In this document: in pieces, positions 6,145-13,837 of the stretch
Layout of the letters: each line of letters begins with the position of its first letter
Position numbering within the stretch: the first letter of the stretch is position 1
From: Rhodospirillales bacterium
GTDB lineage: Bacteria > Pseudomonadota > Alphaproteobacteria > Rhodospirillales > JASLLV01
DNA length: 14,717 bases
NCBI GenBank assembly: GCA_030754475.1
Contig: JASMAE010000263.1
Coordinates: forward strand, 1 to 14,717
Reading direction: 5' to 3'
The notes under the pieces: model-generated
Database searches by the model: none
What the model saw: the letters and a program-made list of their open reading frames with translations, nothing else
Told to the model about the DNA's origin: nothing
Translations under genes and position numbers: made by a program

Positions 6145-7322
6145 TGGCCGAAACCCAGATCAAGAACTTCACCATGAATTTCGGACCCCAACATCCCTCC
6201 GCCCACGGGGTGTTGCGGCTCGTGCTCGAGATGGACGGCGAGGTGATCGAACGGGCCGATCCCCACATCGGGCTCTTGCATCGCGGCACCGAGAAGCTGA
6301 TCGAGTACAAGAGCTATCTGCAAGCGGTGCCGTACTTCGATCGCCTCGACTATGTTGCGCCACAGAACCAAGAGCATGCGTTTGCGCTGGCGACCGAGAA
6401 GCTTCTCGGGATCGAGGTGCCGCCGCGCGGCCAGGCGATTCGGGTGCTGTACGCCGAGATCGGGCGGATTCTGAACCACATTTTCAACGTCACCACGTTC
6501 GCCATGGACGTGGGCGCAATGACGCCGGTGTTGTGGAGCTTCGAGCACCGCGAGCTGTTGATGGAATTCTGCGAACGCGCGAGCGGCGCGCGCTTGCACA
6601 TGGGCTACTTCCGGCCGGGCGGGGTCGCCTTCGACCTCCCGGACGGGCTGACCGACGACATCGAGGCGTGGTGCGATATCTTTCCCCAGTGCATCGACGA
6701 CATCGAGAGCCTTTTGACCGAGAACCGGATCTTCAAGCAGCGCACCGTCGACATCGGCGCGATAAGTGTCGAGCAGGCGTTCGACTGGGGATTCTCGGGT
6801 CCCAACCTGCGCGCTGCCGGCGTGCCGTGGGACCTGCGCAGGGCGCAGCCGTACGACGGCTACGAGAATTACGCGTTCGAGATTCCCATCGGCAAGCACG
6901 GCGATTGTTACGAACGCTATTTGGTGCGCATCGCGGAAATGCGCGAAAGCGTGAAGATCATGCGCCAGGCAATCGAGATGATGCCCGCAGGTCCGGTGAA
7001 GACGATCGACGGAAAGGTCGCGCCGCCTAAGCGCGCCGATATGAAACGTTCGATGGAGGCGTTGATCCATCACTTCAAGCTCTACACAGAGGGCTACAAC
7101 GTGCCTGAGGGCGAGACCTACACCGCGGTCGAGGCGCCGAAGGGCGAGTTCGGCGTCTATCTGGTGGCCGACGGCACCAACCGGCCCTACCGGTGCAAGA
7201 TTCGCGCCCCCGGATTCGCCCATCTCCAGGCGCTCGACTTGCTGACCAAGGGGCACATGCTCGCCGACATCGTCGCCAACATCGGCTCGCTCGACATCGT
7301 TTTTGGCGAGATCGACCGATGA
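6144..7322 (+). CDS. nuoD: NADH-quinone oxidoreductase subunit D (NuoD/49 kDa)
   Basis: The 49 kDa subunit, related to NiFe-hydrogenase large subunits, which forms the quinone-reduction chamber with NuoB. From ATG 6144 it has 392 residues, the normal length. The frame is open further upstream but only as an out-of-frame reading of nuoC. Seen: the N-terminal quinone loop GPQHPSAHGVLRL with His21, Tyr70 in DRLDY, and Asp122 in FAMDVG. By residue counting these correspond to bovine H59, Y108 and D160. Arg47 in LLHRGTEK matches the arginine methylated in the mitochondrial protein. The C-terminus (GHMLADIVANIGSLDIVFGEIDR) is fully conserved. The stop overlaps the nuoE ATG (ATGA). Small oddity: Gln74 in YVAPQNQEH, where Met is common. 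Confidence 0.97.
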   Translation: MAETQIKNFTMNFGPQHPSAHGVLRLVLEMDGEVIERADPHIGLLHRGTEKLIEYKSYLQAVPYFDRLDYVAPQNQEHAFALATEKLLGIEVPPRGQAIRVLYAEIGRILNHIFNVTTFAMDVGAMTPVLWSFEHRELLMEFCERASGARLHMGYFRPGGVAFDLPDGLTDDIEAWCDIFPQCIDDIESLLTENRIFKQRTVDIGAISVEQAFDWGFSGPNLRAAGVPWDLRRAQPYDGYENYAFEIPIGKHGDCYERYLVRIAEMRESVKIMRQAIEMMPAGPVKTIDGKVAPPKRADMKRSMEALIHHFKLYTEGYNVPEGETYTAVEAPKGEFGVYLVADGTNRPYRCKIRAPGFAHLQALDLLTKGHMLADIVANIGSLDIVFGEIDR

Positions 7323-7984
7323 GCGACGAGGTACGCATGGGCGATGCCGCCGATCAGCCCCAAGCCTTCGTGCTTTCGGACGAGAACCGGGAAAAGGCCC
7401 AGGCCATGATCTCGCTCTTTCCTGAAGGCCGCCAGGCCAGCGCCGTGCTTCCCATTCTCGATCTGGCGCAGCGGCAAAACGATGGATGGCTACCCCGTGT
7501 GGCGCTCGATTACGTCGCCGAGCTGCTCGGGATACCGCGCATCCAGGTCTACGAAGTCGCGACCTTTTACAGCATGCTCAACTTGGCGCCGGTGGGCAGG
7601 CACCACGTCCAGGTGTGCACCAATCTGTCGTGCTGGCTGCGCGGGTCCGACGATGTGCTCACGGCCTGCAAAAATGTGCTTGGGATCGAACCGGGCGAGA
7701 CCACCGACGACGGGTTGTTCACCTTGTCCGAGGCGGAGTGCCTGGGCGCCTGCGTCAACGCGCCGATGATGCAGATCGGCGACGACTATTACGAGGACCT
7801 GGACGCGGGCAGCGCCCAGGCCGTGCTTACGGCCCTGACGGAGGGCAAGACACCCGAGCCAGGACCGCAGAACGGACGCAAGGGCTGCGAGCCAGCGGGC
7901 AAGCTGACGAGTTTGACTGACAAGCCTGCGAAGGCCCGTCGCAAGAAGGCGCCCGCGACCCCCGTCGAGAAAGGGGGCGCGTGA
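7319..7984 (+). CDS. nuoE: NADH-quinone oxidoreductase subunit E (NuoE/24 kDa)
   Basis: Thioredoxin-like [2Fe-2S] subunit of the NADH-oxidising module, carrying cluster N1a. It has 221 residues from ATG 7319. The four ligands are Cys100 and Cys105 (CTNLSC) plus Cys141 and Cys145 (CLGAC). The helical N-terminal domain contains the family stretch QNDGWLPRVALDYVAELLGIP, and VYEVATFYSML leads into the cluster domain. It is longer than the E. coli protein (166 residues) because of a C-terminal tail with GPQNGRKG, LTSLTD and a Lys/Ala-rich end, which is typical of alphaproteobacteria. The start overlaps the nuoD stop by 4 nt (ATGA) and the end shares a base with the nuoF ATG, so translation is probably coupled on both sides. 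A second in-frame Met lies seven codons in. Confidence 0.96.
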   Translation: MSDEVRMGDAADQPQAFVLSDENREKAQAMISLFPEGRQASAVLPILDLAQRQNDGWLPRVALDYVAELLGIPRIQVYEVATFYSMLNLAPVGRHHVQVCTNLSCWLRGSDDVLTACKNVLGIEPGETTDDGLFTLSEAECLGACVNAPMMQIGDDYYEDLDAGSAQAVLTALTEGKTPEPGPQNGRKGCEPAGKLTSLTDKPAKARRKKAPATPVEKGGA

Positions 7985-9273
7985 TGCTCGGCGATTCGGA
8001 TCGCATCTTCAACAATCTATACGGCTTCAAGGACACCTCGTTGACGGGCGCGCGGGCGCTGGGCGATTGGGACGGCACGCGCGAGCTGATCGCCAAGGGC
8101 CGCGAATGGATAATCGAAGAGGTCAAGAGCTCGGGTTTGCGCGGGCGCGGCGGCGCCGGCTTCGGAGCCGGCCTCAAGTGGTCGTTCATGCCGAAGGAGC
8201 CGAGCGGACGTCCCCATTACCTCGTGATCAACGCCGACGAGGGCGAGCCCGGGACGTGCAAGGACCGCGAGATCATGCGCAGCGAGCCCCACAAACTGAT
8301 CGAGGGCGCGCTCCTCGCCGGGGCCGCCATGGGTGCGAACACCGCGTACTGCTATATTCGTGGCGAGTTCCGGCGCGAGGCCGAGGCCCTTGAGCGAGCC
8401 GCCGACGAGGCGCGCGAAGCCGGTTTGATCGGCGCGGATGCCTGCGGTTCGGGCTTCGCGTTCGATTTTGTCGTTCATCTGGGCGCCGGCGCGTACATCT
8501 GCGGCGAAGAAACCGGCCTGCTCGAAAGCCTCGAAGGCAAGAAGGGTACGCCGCGCCTGAAGCCGCCGTTCCCGGCCGCGGCCGGTCTTTATGGCTGCCC
8601 GACCACCGTCAACAATGTTGAGACCATCGCCGCCGTTCCGACGATCCTCAAACGCGGCGCCGACTGGTTCGCGAGCCTCGGCCGCCCCAACAACACCGGA
8701 ACGAAGCTGTTCTGCATCTCCGGCCACGTGAATGATCCGTGCACCGTGGAAGAGGAAATGAGCATTCCGCTCCGCGAGCTGATCGAGACCCACGCCGGCG
8801 GCGTCCGCGGCGGCTGGGACAACCTGCTCGCGGTAATCCCGGGCGGCTCGTCGGTGCCCCTCTTGCCGAAGTCGATCTGCGACACAGTGCTGATGGACTT
8901 CGATTCCCTTCAGGCGGTCAAGTCCGGTCTCGGGACGGCGGCGGTCATGGTGATGGACAAGTCCACCGATATCGTTCGCGCGATCGCCCGGCTGTCCAAG
9001 TTCTACATGCACGAGAGCTGCGGGCAGTGCACGCCGTGCCGCGAGGGCACGGGCTGGATGTGGCGAATGATGGAGCGGTTCGTTGTTGGAAACGTCAGCG
9101 AAGAGGAAATCGACCTTTTGGATGAGGTCAGCCGCCAGATCGAAGGGCACACGATCTGTGCGCTCGGCGACGCCGCCGCTTGGCCCGTTCAGGGCTTGAT
9201 CCGCCACTTCCGACCCGAACTCGAGCGTCGGATCGAGGAATACCGAGCGCACGCGGCGACGCGGGCGGCATAA
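7984..9273 (+). CDS. nuoF: NADH-quinone oxidoreductase subunit F (NuoF/51 kDa)
   Basis: Flavoprotein that binds NADH and FMN, takes the hydride and passes electrons to [4Fe-4S] cluster N3. It has 429 residues from ATG 7984, sharing a base with the nuoE stop (TGATG); a GTG at 7981 would add one residue. A strong AAAGGGGG precedes it. Seen: the glycine-rich FMN loop GLRGRGGAGF (51-60), INADEGEPGTCKDREI, the NADH/FMN stretch GAGAYICGEETGLLESLEG, and the N3 ligands Cys346, Cys349, Cys352 (SCGQCTPCREG) and Cys392 (TICALGDAA). Odd: residues 61-62 are Gly-Ala (8164-8169), where the loop normally continues GAGFPTGLKW. The gene is otherwise complete, and nuoG follows after 10 nt. Confidence 0.97.
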   Translation: MLGDSDRIFNNLYGFKDTSLTGARALGDWDGTRELIAKGREWIIEEVKSSGLRGRGGAGFGAGLKWSFMPKEPSGRPHYLVINADEGEPGTCKDREIMRSEPHKLIEGALLAGAAMGANTAYCYIRGEFRREAEALERAADEAREAGLIGADACGSGFAFDFVVHLGAGAYICGEETGLLESLEGKKGTPRLKPPFPAAAGLYGCPTTVNNVETIAAVPTILKRGADWFASLGRPNNTGTKLFCISGHVNDPCTVEEEMSIPLRELIETHAGGVRGGWDNLLAVIPGGSSVPLLPKSICDTVLMDFDSLQAVKSGLGTAAVMVMDKSTDIVRAIARLSKFYMHESCGQCTPCREGTGWMWRMMERFVVGNVSEEEIDLLDEVSRQIEGHTICALGDAAAWPVQGLIRHFRPELERRIEEYRAHAATRAA

Positions 9274-9283
9274 AGGCCGGGGC

Positions 9284-11353
9284 ATGCCAAAACTTACCGT
9301 CAACGGCCGCGAGATCGAAGTCGAACAAGGCTTAACGGTGCTCCAAGCGTGCGAACAAGCGGGCGTCGAGATCCCCCGCTTCTGTTACCACGAGCGCCTG
9401 TCGATCGCCGGCAACTGCCGCATGTGCCTCGTCGCCATGGAGCGTTCGCCGAAGCCGATCGCGAGTTGCGCGATGCCGGCGGCGGACGGCATGGTGATCC
9501 ACACCGATACGCCCGAGGTCCAAAAGGCGCGCAAGGGGGTGATGGAGTTTCTGCTCATCAACCACCCCCTCGACTGTCCGATCTGCGACCAGGGCGGCGA
9601 GTGCGATCTGCAGGATCAGGCCATGGGCTACGGCCCCGACCACAGCCGCTTCCACGAAAACAAGCGGGCGGTTCCCGAGAAGTACATGGGACCCCTGATC
9701 AAGACCTTCATGACGCGGTGTATCCACTGCACGCGGTGCATCCGTTTTGCCACCGAGGTCGCCGGCGTGCCCGAACTCGGCGCGACGGGCCGCGGTGAGC
9801 ACGTGGAGGTGGGAACCTACGTGGGCAAGGCGTTGAGCTCGGAGCTTTCGGGCAACCTGATCGATCTTTGCCCGGTCGGCGCGTTGACGAGCGCGCCCTA
9901 CGCGTTTCACGCGCGTTCGTGGGAGCTGCGCAAGACCGAATCGGTCGACGTGATGGACGCCGTGGGAAGCAACATCCGCGTCGACGCCCGCGGGCTCGAG
10001 GTGCTGCGCGTCCTGCCGAGGACGAACGACGAGGTCAACGAGGAGTGGATTTCGGACAAGACCCGCTTCGCGTGTGACGGGCTGCGCCGGCAACGCCTCG
10101 ACCGCCCCTACGTGCGCTGCGACGGAAAGCTTCATCCCGCCACCTGGAGCGAGGCGTTCGCGGCTATTGCGGACCGGCTCCGCGGTGTCGATGGCGTCCG
10201 CGTCGCCGCCCTTGCGGGCGATTCCGCGGACGCCGAATCCATGTTCGCGCTCAAGGGCCTGATGGCCTCGCTGGGCTCGCCGAACCGCGACTGCCGTCAG
10301 GACGGAGCCAAGCTGGAAGCCGGCGTTCGCGCGAGTTACCTGTTCAACACCACCATCGCCGGCATCGAACGCGCCGACGCCTGCCTTCTGATCGGCACCA
10401 ATCCGCGCCGCGAGGCGACGGTCCTCAACGCGCGCCTGCGCAAGCGCCACCTCGCGGGCGGATTTCCCATTGGGCTCATCGGCGAGGCCGCGGACTTGAC
10501 GTATGCGTACCAGCACCTGGGCGCGGGACCCGAGACCTTGGCCGAGCTCGTGGCCGGCCGGCATCCGTTCGCCGACACCCTCGACAAGGCCGAGACACCG
10601 ATGCTGATCCTCGGCATGGGCGCGCTCGCGCGCGCCGACGGCGCCGCGGTGCTTTTTGCGGCGAGAAGGCTGGCGGAGCAATGCGGGCTGGTCGATCCGG
10701 ACCACGCGTGGAACGGGTTCAACGTCCTACAGATGGCTGCCGCGCGGGTCGGCGGTCTCGATCTTGGATTCGTTCCCGCCGACGGCGGCCGCGATACCGA
10801 AGCCATTCTCGATGGTGCGGGCAAGGGCGAGATCGAAGTGGTCTATTTGCTCGGTGCCGACGAGATCGACACCGGGCGCTTGGGCGAGGCGTTCGTTATC
10901 TACCAAGGCCACCACGGTGATGCGGGCGCCATGCGGGCCGACGTGGTCCTGCCCGGCGGCGCCTACACCGAAAAGCACGGCACTTACGTCAACACCGAAG
11001 GAAGGCCGCAAATCGGCCGGCCCGCGGTCTCACCGCCGGGTGACGCGCGCGAGGACTGGACCATCATCCGCGCGCTGTCGGCGGCGCTGGGGTGCGCGCT
11101 TCCCTTCGACGAACTGGCGTCGTTGCGCGCCGCGATCGAAGAGGCCCATCCCGTTTTCGCTCGGATCGACGAAGCGACGCCCGCGAACTGGGCCGCGTTC
11201 GGTCGCGACGCCGAGACCGGGGTCGACCCGTTTGCTTCGCCGGTGGCCAATTATTACATGACCGATCCGATTTCTCGCGCGTCCGCCACCATGGCCCAAT
11301 GCACCGCGACGTTCGTCTCGGGGGCTGATACGAAAACGGGAACCCATGGCTGA
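9284..11353 (+). CDS. nuoG: NADH-quinone oxidoreductase subunit G (NuoG/75 kDa)
   Basis: Largest subunit of the NADH module, a relay of iron-sulfur clusters on a scaffold related to molybdopterin oxidoreductases. It has 689 residues. The N-terminal ferredoxin-like domain has N1b ligands Cys34, Cys45, Cys48 and Cys62. The His-Cys cluster N5 uses His94, Cys98, Cys101 and Cys107 (HPLDCPICDQGGEC). N4 uses Cys146, Cys149, Cys152 and Cys196, with the expected 43-residue gap. I see no extra N7 cysteine motif, as is usual outside some lineages. The C-terminal 450 residues form the degenerate, cofactor-free oxidoreductase domain, and the end has the characteristic DPISRASATMAQC. The ATG at 9284 has AAGG upstream (TAAAGG across the nuoF stop). 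The final 8 nt overlap nuoH. Confidence 0.97.
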   Translation: MPKLTVNGREIEVEQGLTVLQACEQAGVEIPRFCYHERLSIAGNCRMCLVAMERSPKPIASCAMPAADGMVIHTDTPEVQKARKGVMEFLLINHPLDCPICDQGGECDLQDQAMGYGPDHSRFHENKRAVPEKYMGPLIKTFMTRCIHCTRCIRFATEVAGVPELGATGRGEHVEVGTYVGKALSSELSGNLIDLCPVGALTSAPYAFHARSWELRKTESVDVMDAVGSNIRVDARGLEVLRVLPRTNDEVNEEWISDKTRFACDGLRRQRLDRPYVRCDGKLHPATWSEAFAAIADRLRGVDGVRVAALAGDSADAESMFALKGLMASLGSPNRDCRQDGAKLEAGVRASYLFNTTIAGIERADACLLIGTNPRREATVLNARLRKRHLAGGFPIGLIGEAADLTYAYQHLGAGPETLAELVAGRHPFADTLDKAETPMLILGMGALARADGAAVLFAARRLAEQCGLVDPDHAWNGFNVLQMAAARVGGLDLGFVPADGGRDTEAILDGAGKGEIEVVYLLGADEIDTGRLGEAFVIYQGHHGDAGAMRADVVLPGGAYTEKHGTYVNTEGRPQIGRPAVSPPGDAREDWTIIRALSAALGCALPFDELASLRAAIEEAHPVFARIDEATPANWAAFGRDAETGVDPFASPVANYYMTDPISRASATMAQCTATFVSGADTKTGTHG

Positions 11354-12362
11354 GTTGTGGTTCGGATACGTTTGGCCTTTGATTTGGATCGTCATCAAGA
11401 TCGTCTTGATCGTGGCGCCGCTGTTGCTGAGCGTGGCCTACCTCACCCTCGCCGAGCGCAAGGTGATTGGGGCCATGCACCTGCGACGCGGACCCAACGT
11501 GGTGGGTCCATGGGGGTTGTTGCAGCCCATCGCCGATGGGATGAAGCTCTTTTTCAAGGAAACGGTGATCCCGACGGGCACGAACCGTGCCGTCTTCATC
11601 CTCGCGCCTTGCGTCACCTTCGTGCTCGCGCTGATCGCCTGGGCGGTCATTCCGTTCGGCCCGGGACTCGTGCTCGCCGACATCAACGTCGGCATCCTTT
11701 ATCTGTTCGCGATCTCGTCGCTGGGCGTTTACGGCATCCTGATGGCTGGCTGGGCCTCGAACTCCCGCTACGCCTTCCTCGGCGCGCTCCGTTCGGCGGC
11801 GCAGATGGTGTCCTACGAGGTGGCGATGGGATTCATCATCATCACCGTCCTGATTTGCGCCGGCTCCTTGAACCTGAGCGCGATCGTAGCCGCGCAGAAG
11901 AATCTGTGGTTTGTCGTGCCGCTTTTTCCGATGGCCGTCATCTTCTTCATCTCGACGCTCGCCGAGACCAACCGCCACCCCTTCGATCTGCCCGAGGCAG
12001 AGAACGAGCTGGTGGCGGGCTTCAACGTCGAGTACTCGGCGATGATCTTCGCGCTGTTCTTCCTGGGTGAGTACGCGAACATGATCCTGATGGCGGGGAT
12101 CACGACGATCCTGTTCCTGGGCGGCTGGCTTCCGCCGGCGGACTGGGCGCTGTTCACCTGGATCCCGGGCCCGGTCTGGTTCGCCCTCAAGATGGCGCTG
12201 TTGCTGTTCGTGTTCCTGTGGGTTCGGGCGACTTTCCCGCGCTACCGTTACGACCAGCTCATGCGCTTGGGCTGGAAGGTCTTCCTTCCCATCTCTCTCG
12301 CCGCCGTCGTCGTGGTCGGGGGCGTGGTCGTCGCCTTCGACCTGCAACCCGTGCTGCGGTAG
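11346..12362 (+). CDS. nuoH: NADH-quinone oxidoreductase subunit H (NuoH/ND1)
   Basis: Membrane subunit (ND1 family) joining the two arms of complex I and forming the lower quinone tunnel. It has 338 residues, with about eight hydrophobic helices. Family hallmarks: AERKVIGAMHLRRGPNVVGP and GLLQPIADGMKLFFKE after helix 1; YAFLGALRSAAQMVSYE; the acidic quinone-side loop ETNRHPFDLPEAENELVAGFN; and RATFPRYRYDQLMRLGWK near the end. All charged residues expected for the proton path in these motifs are visible. Its ATG lies inside the last codons of nuoG (8-nt overlap), and nuoI follows after 19 nt. Confidence 0.97.
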   Translation: MAELWFGYVWPLIWIVIKIVLIVAPLLLSVAYLTLAERKVIGAMHLRRGPNVVGPWGLLQPIADGMKLFFKETVIPTGTNRAVFILAPCVTFVLALIAWAVIPFGPGLVLADINVGILYLFAISSLGVYGILMAGWASNSRYAFLGALRSAAQMVSYEVAMGFIIITVLICAGSLNLSAIVAAQKNLWFVVPLFPMAVIFFISTLAETNRHPFDLPEAENELVAGFNVEYSAMIFALFFLGEYANMILMAGITTILFLGGWLPPADWALFTWIPGPVWFALKMALLLFVFLWVRATFPRYRYDQLMRLGWKVFLPISLAAVVVVGGVVVAFDLQPVLR

Positions 12363-12381
12363 GGGCGAGGAACGGAACGTT

Positions 12382-12870
12382 ATGGGGTTCATGGACCGAA
12401 GCGCGAGGACGATTTTCCTCGGCGAGCTCGTCAGCGGCATGGCGCTGACGCTGCGCTATATGTTCCGACCCAAGATCACGCTGAACTACCCGTTCGAGAA
12501 GGGACCGCTCAGCCCCCGCTTTCGCGGCGAGCACGCGCTTCGCCGTTATCCCAGCGGCGAGGAACGTTGCATCGCGTGCAAGCTGTGCGAGGCCATCTGT
12601 CCCGCCCAGGCGATCACCATCGAAGCCGAGCCCCGCGAGGACGGCTCGCGGCGGACCACGCGCTACGACATCGACATGGTGAAGTGCGTCTACTGCGGGC
12701 TGTGCGAAGAATCCTGTCCCGTAGATGCCATTGTCGAGGGTCCCAACTTCGAGTTCGCGACCGAGACCCGCGAGGAGCTTTACTACGACAAGGGGAAGCT
12801 TCTCGACAACGGCGACCGATGGGAGACCGAGATCGCCGAACGGCTCCGCGCCAACGCCGCGTACCGTTGA
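12382..12870 (+). CDS. nuoI: NADH-quinone oxidoreductase subunit I (NuoI/TYKY)
   Basis: 8Fe ferredoxin-type subunit carrying clusters N6a and N6b, which link NuoG to N2 in NuoB. It has 162 residues, the usual alphaproteobacterial size. The two cluster motifs are Cys63-x2-Cys66-x2-Cys69-x3-Cys73-Pro and Cys102-x2-Cys105-x2-Cys108-x3-Cys112-Pro. An amphipathic N-terminal helix (GELVSGMALTLRYMF) followed by PKITLNYPFEKGPLSPRFRGEHALRRYPSGEE is standard. The ATG at 12382 has GAGGAA (12367-12372) 9 nt upstream. The next gene, nuoJ, is 37 nt away. Confidence 0.97.
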   Translation: MGFMDRSARTIFLGELVSGMALTLRYMFRPKITLNYPFEKGPLSPRFRGEHALRRYPSGEERCIACKLCEAICPAQAITIEAEPREDGSRRTTRYDIDMVKCVYCGLCEESCPVDAIVEGPNFEFATETREELYYDKGKLLDNGDRWETEIAERLRANAAYR

Positions 12871-12907
12871 GGCGCGCAGGCCCCATAACCGAGGCAACGA
12901 ACGTCCC

Positions 12908-13522
12908 ATGATCGTGCAAGCCTTTGCCTTCTATTTGTTCGCGTCGGTGGCCGTCGCCGCCGGCGTCATGGTCATTTCCGCGCGCAACCCGGTGCATTCC
13001 GTCCTCTTCCTCATCCTCGCCTTCTTCAACTCCGCCGGCCTGTTCGTCCTACTGGGGGCCGAGTTCCTGGCCATGATCCTGGTCGTCGTCTACGTGGGCG
13101 CGGTGGCCGTGCTGTTCATGTTCGTCGTCATGATGCTGGATATCAATTTCGTCGAGCTTCGCGAGGGGTTCCTCCAGTATCTTCCCATCGGCGGGGTGAT
13201 CGGCCTGGTTCTCTTGGCCGAGCTCGTGATCGTCGTCGGCGGCTGGACCCTGGCGCCGGGGACCGCCCAAATAGCCGCGGCCCCGGCACCTGCCGCCGAC
13301 GCGATCAGCAATACCCATGCCCTGGGCGCGCTGATCTACACCCATTACATCTATCTGTTCCAAGCGGCGGGCCTGATCCTGTTGGTGGCGATGATCGGGG
13401 CTATCGTGTTGACCCATCGCCGCCGCCCCGGCGTGCGGCGGCAAAGGATCGCCGATCAGGTCAGACGCAGCCCGGCCGAGACGATCAAAATGGTGAACAT
13501 GCCGCCGGGGGCGGGCATCTGA
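12908..13522 (+). CDS. nuoJ: NADH-quinone oxidoreductase subunit J (NuoJ/ND6)
   Basis: Membrane subunit of the ND6 family. It has 204 residues from ATG 12908. The upstream open frame reads nuoI out of frame and is not part of the gene. About five hydrophobic helices are visible. The third contains YVGAVAVLFMFVVMML, the conserved helix whose pi-bulge twists during the catalytic cycle in structural studies. The loop between helices 4 and 5 is Ala/Pro-rich and poorly conserved. The cytoplasmic C-terminal tail (RRPGVRRQRIADQVRR...PPGAGI) is basic, as in other alphaproteobacteria. The ribosome site is weak (GAGG, 13 nt upstream). The stop shares a base with the nuoK ATG. Confidence 0.95.
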   Translation: MIVQAFAFYLFASVAVAAGVMVISARNPVHSVLFLILAFFNSAGLFVLLGAEFLAMILVVVYVGAVAVLFMFVVMMLDINFVELREGFLQYLPIGGVIGLVLLAELVIVVGGWTLAPGTAQIAAAPAPAADAISNTHALGALIYTHYIYLFQAAGLILLVAMIGAIVLTHRRRPGVRRQRIADQVRRSPAETIKMVNMPPGAGI

Positions 13523-13833
13523 TGCTGGAAATCACGCTCGCCCACTATCTCACCGTCGCGGCGATTCTGTTCGCGATCGGAATCTTCGGGATCTTCCTGA
13601 ACCGCAAGAACGTCATCGTCATCCTGATGTCCATCGAGCTGATCCTGCTCGCGGTCAACATCAACCTGGTCGCGTTCTCGGCCGCGCTCGACGATCTGGT
13701 CGGTCAGATCTTTGCGCTGTTCGTCCTCACCGTTGCGGCCGCCGAGGCGGCGGTCGGCCTCGCCATCTTGGTGGTTTATTTCCGCAACCGCGGCAGCATC
13801 GCGGTTGAGGACATCAACCTGATGAAAGGGTAG
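13522..13833 (+). CDS. nuoK: NADH-quinone oxidoreductase subunit K (NuoK/ND4L)
   Basis: Small three-helix membrane subunit (ND4L) in the proton channel next to NuoJ and NuoN. It has 103 residues. The two key channel glutamates are present: Glu39 in ILMSIELILL and Glu75 in VAAAEAAVGLA. They are offset by three from E. coli Glu36 and Glu72. The ATG overlaps the nuoJ stop by one base (TGATG), so translation is probably coupled. Confidence 0.97.
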   Translation: MLEITLAHYLTVAAILFAIGIFGIFLNRKNVIVILMSIELILLAVNINLVAFSAALDDLVGQIFALFVLTVAAAEAAVGLAILVVYFRNRGSIAVEDINLMKG

Positions 13834-13837
13834 GGGC

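Noticed and set aside
6021..7256. Minus-strand open frame (411 codons) opposite nuoC/nuoD
   Set aside because: Shadow of a conserved gene in G+C-rich DNA; no recognisable motif. Similar long shadows opposite nuoF, nuoG and nuoH (8017-9303, 9332-10705, 11064-12440) were rejected for the same reason.
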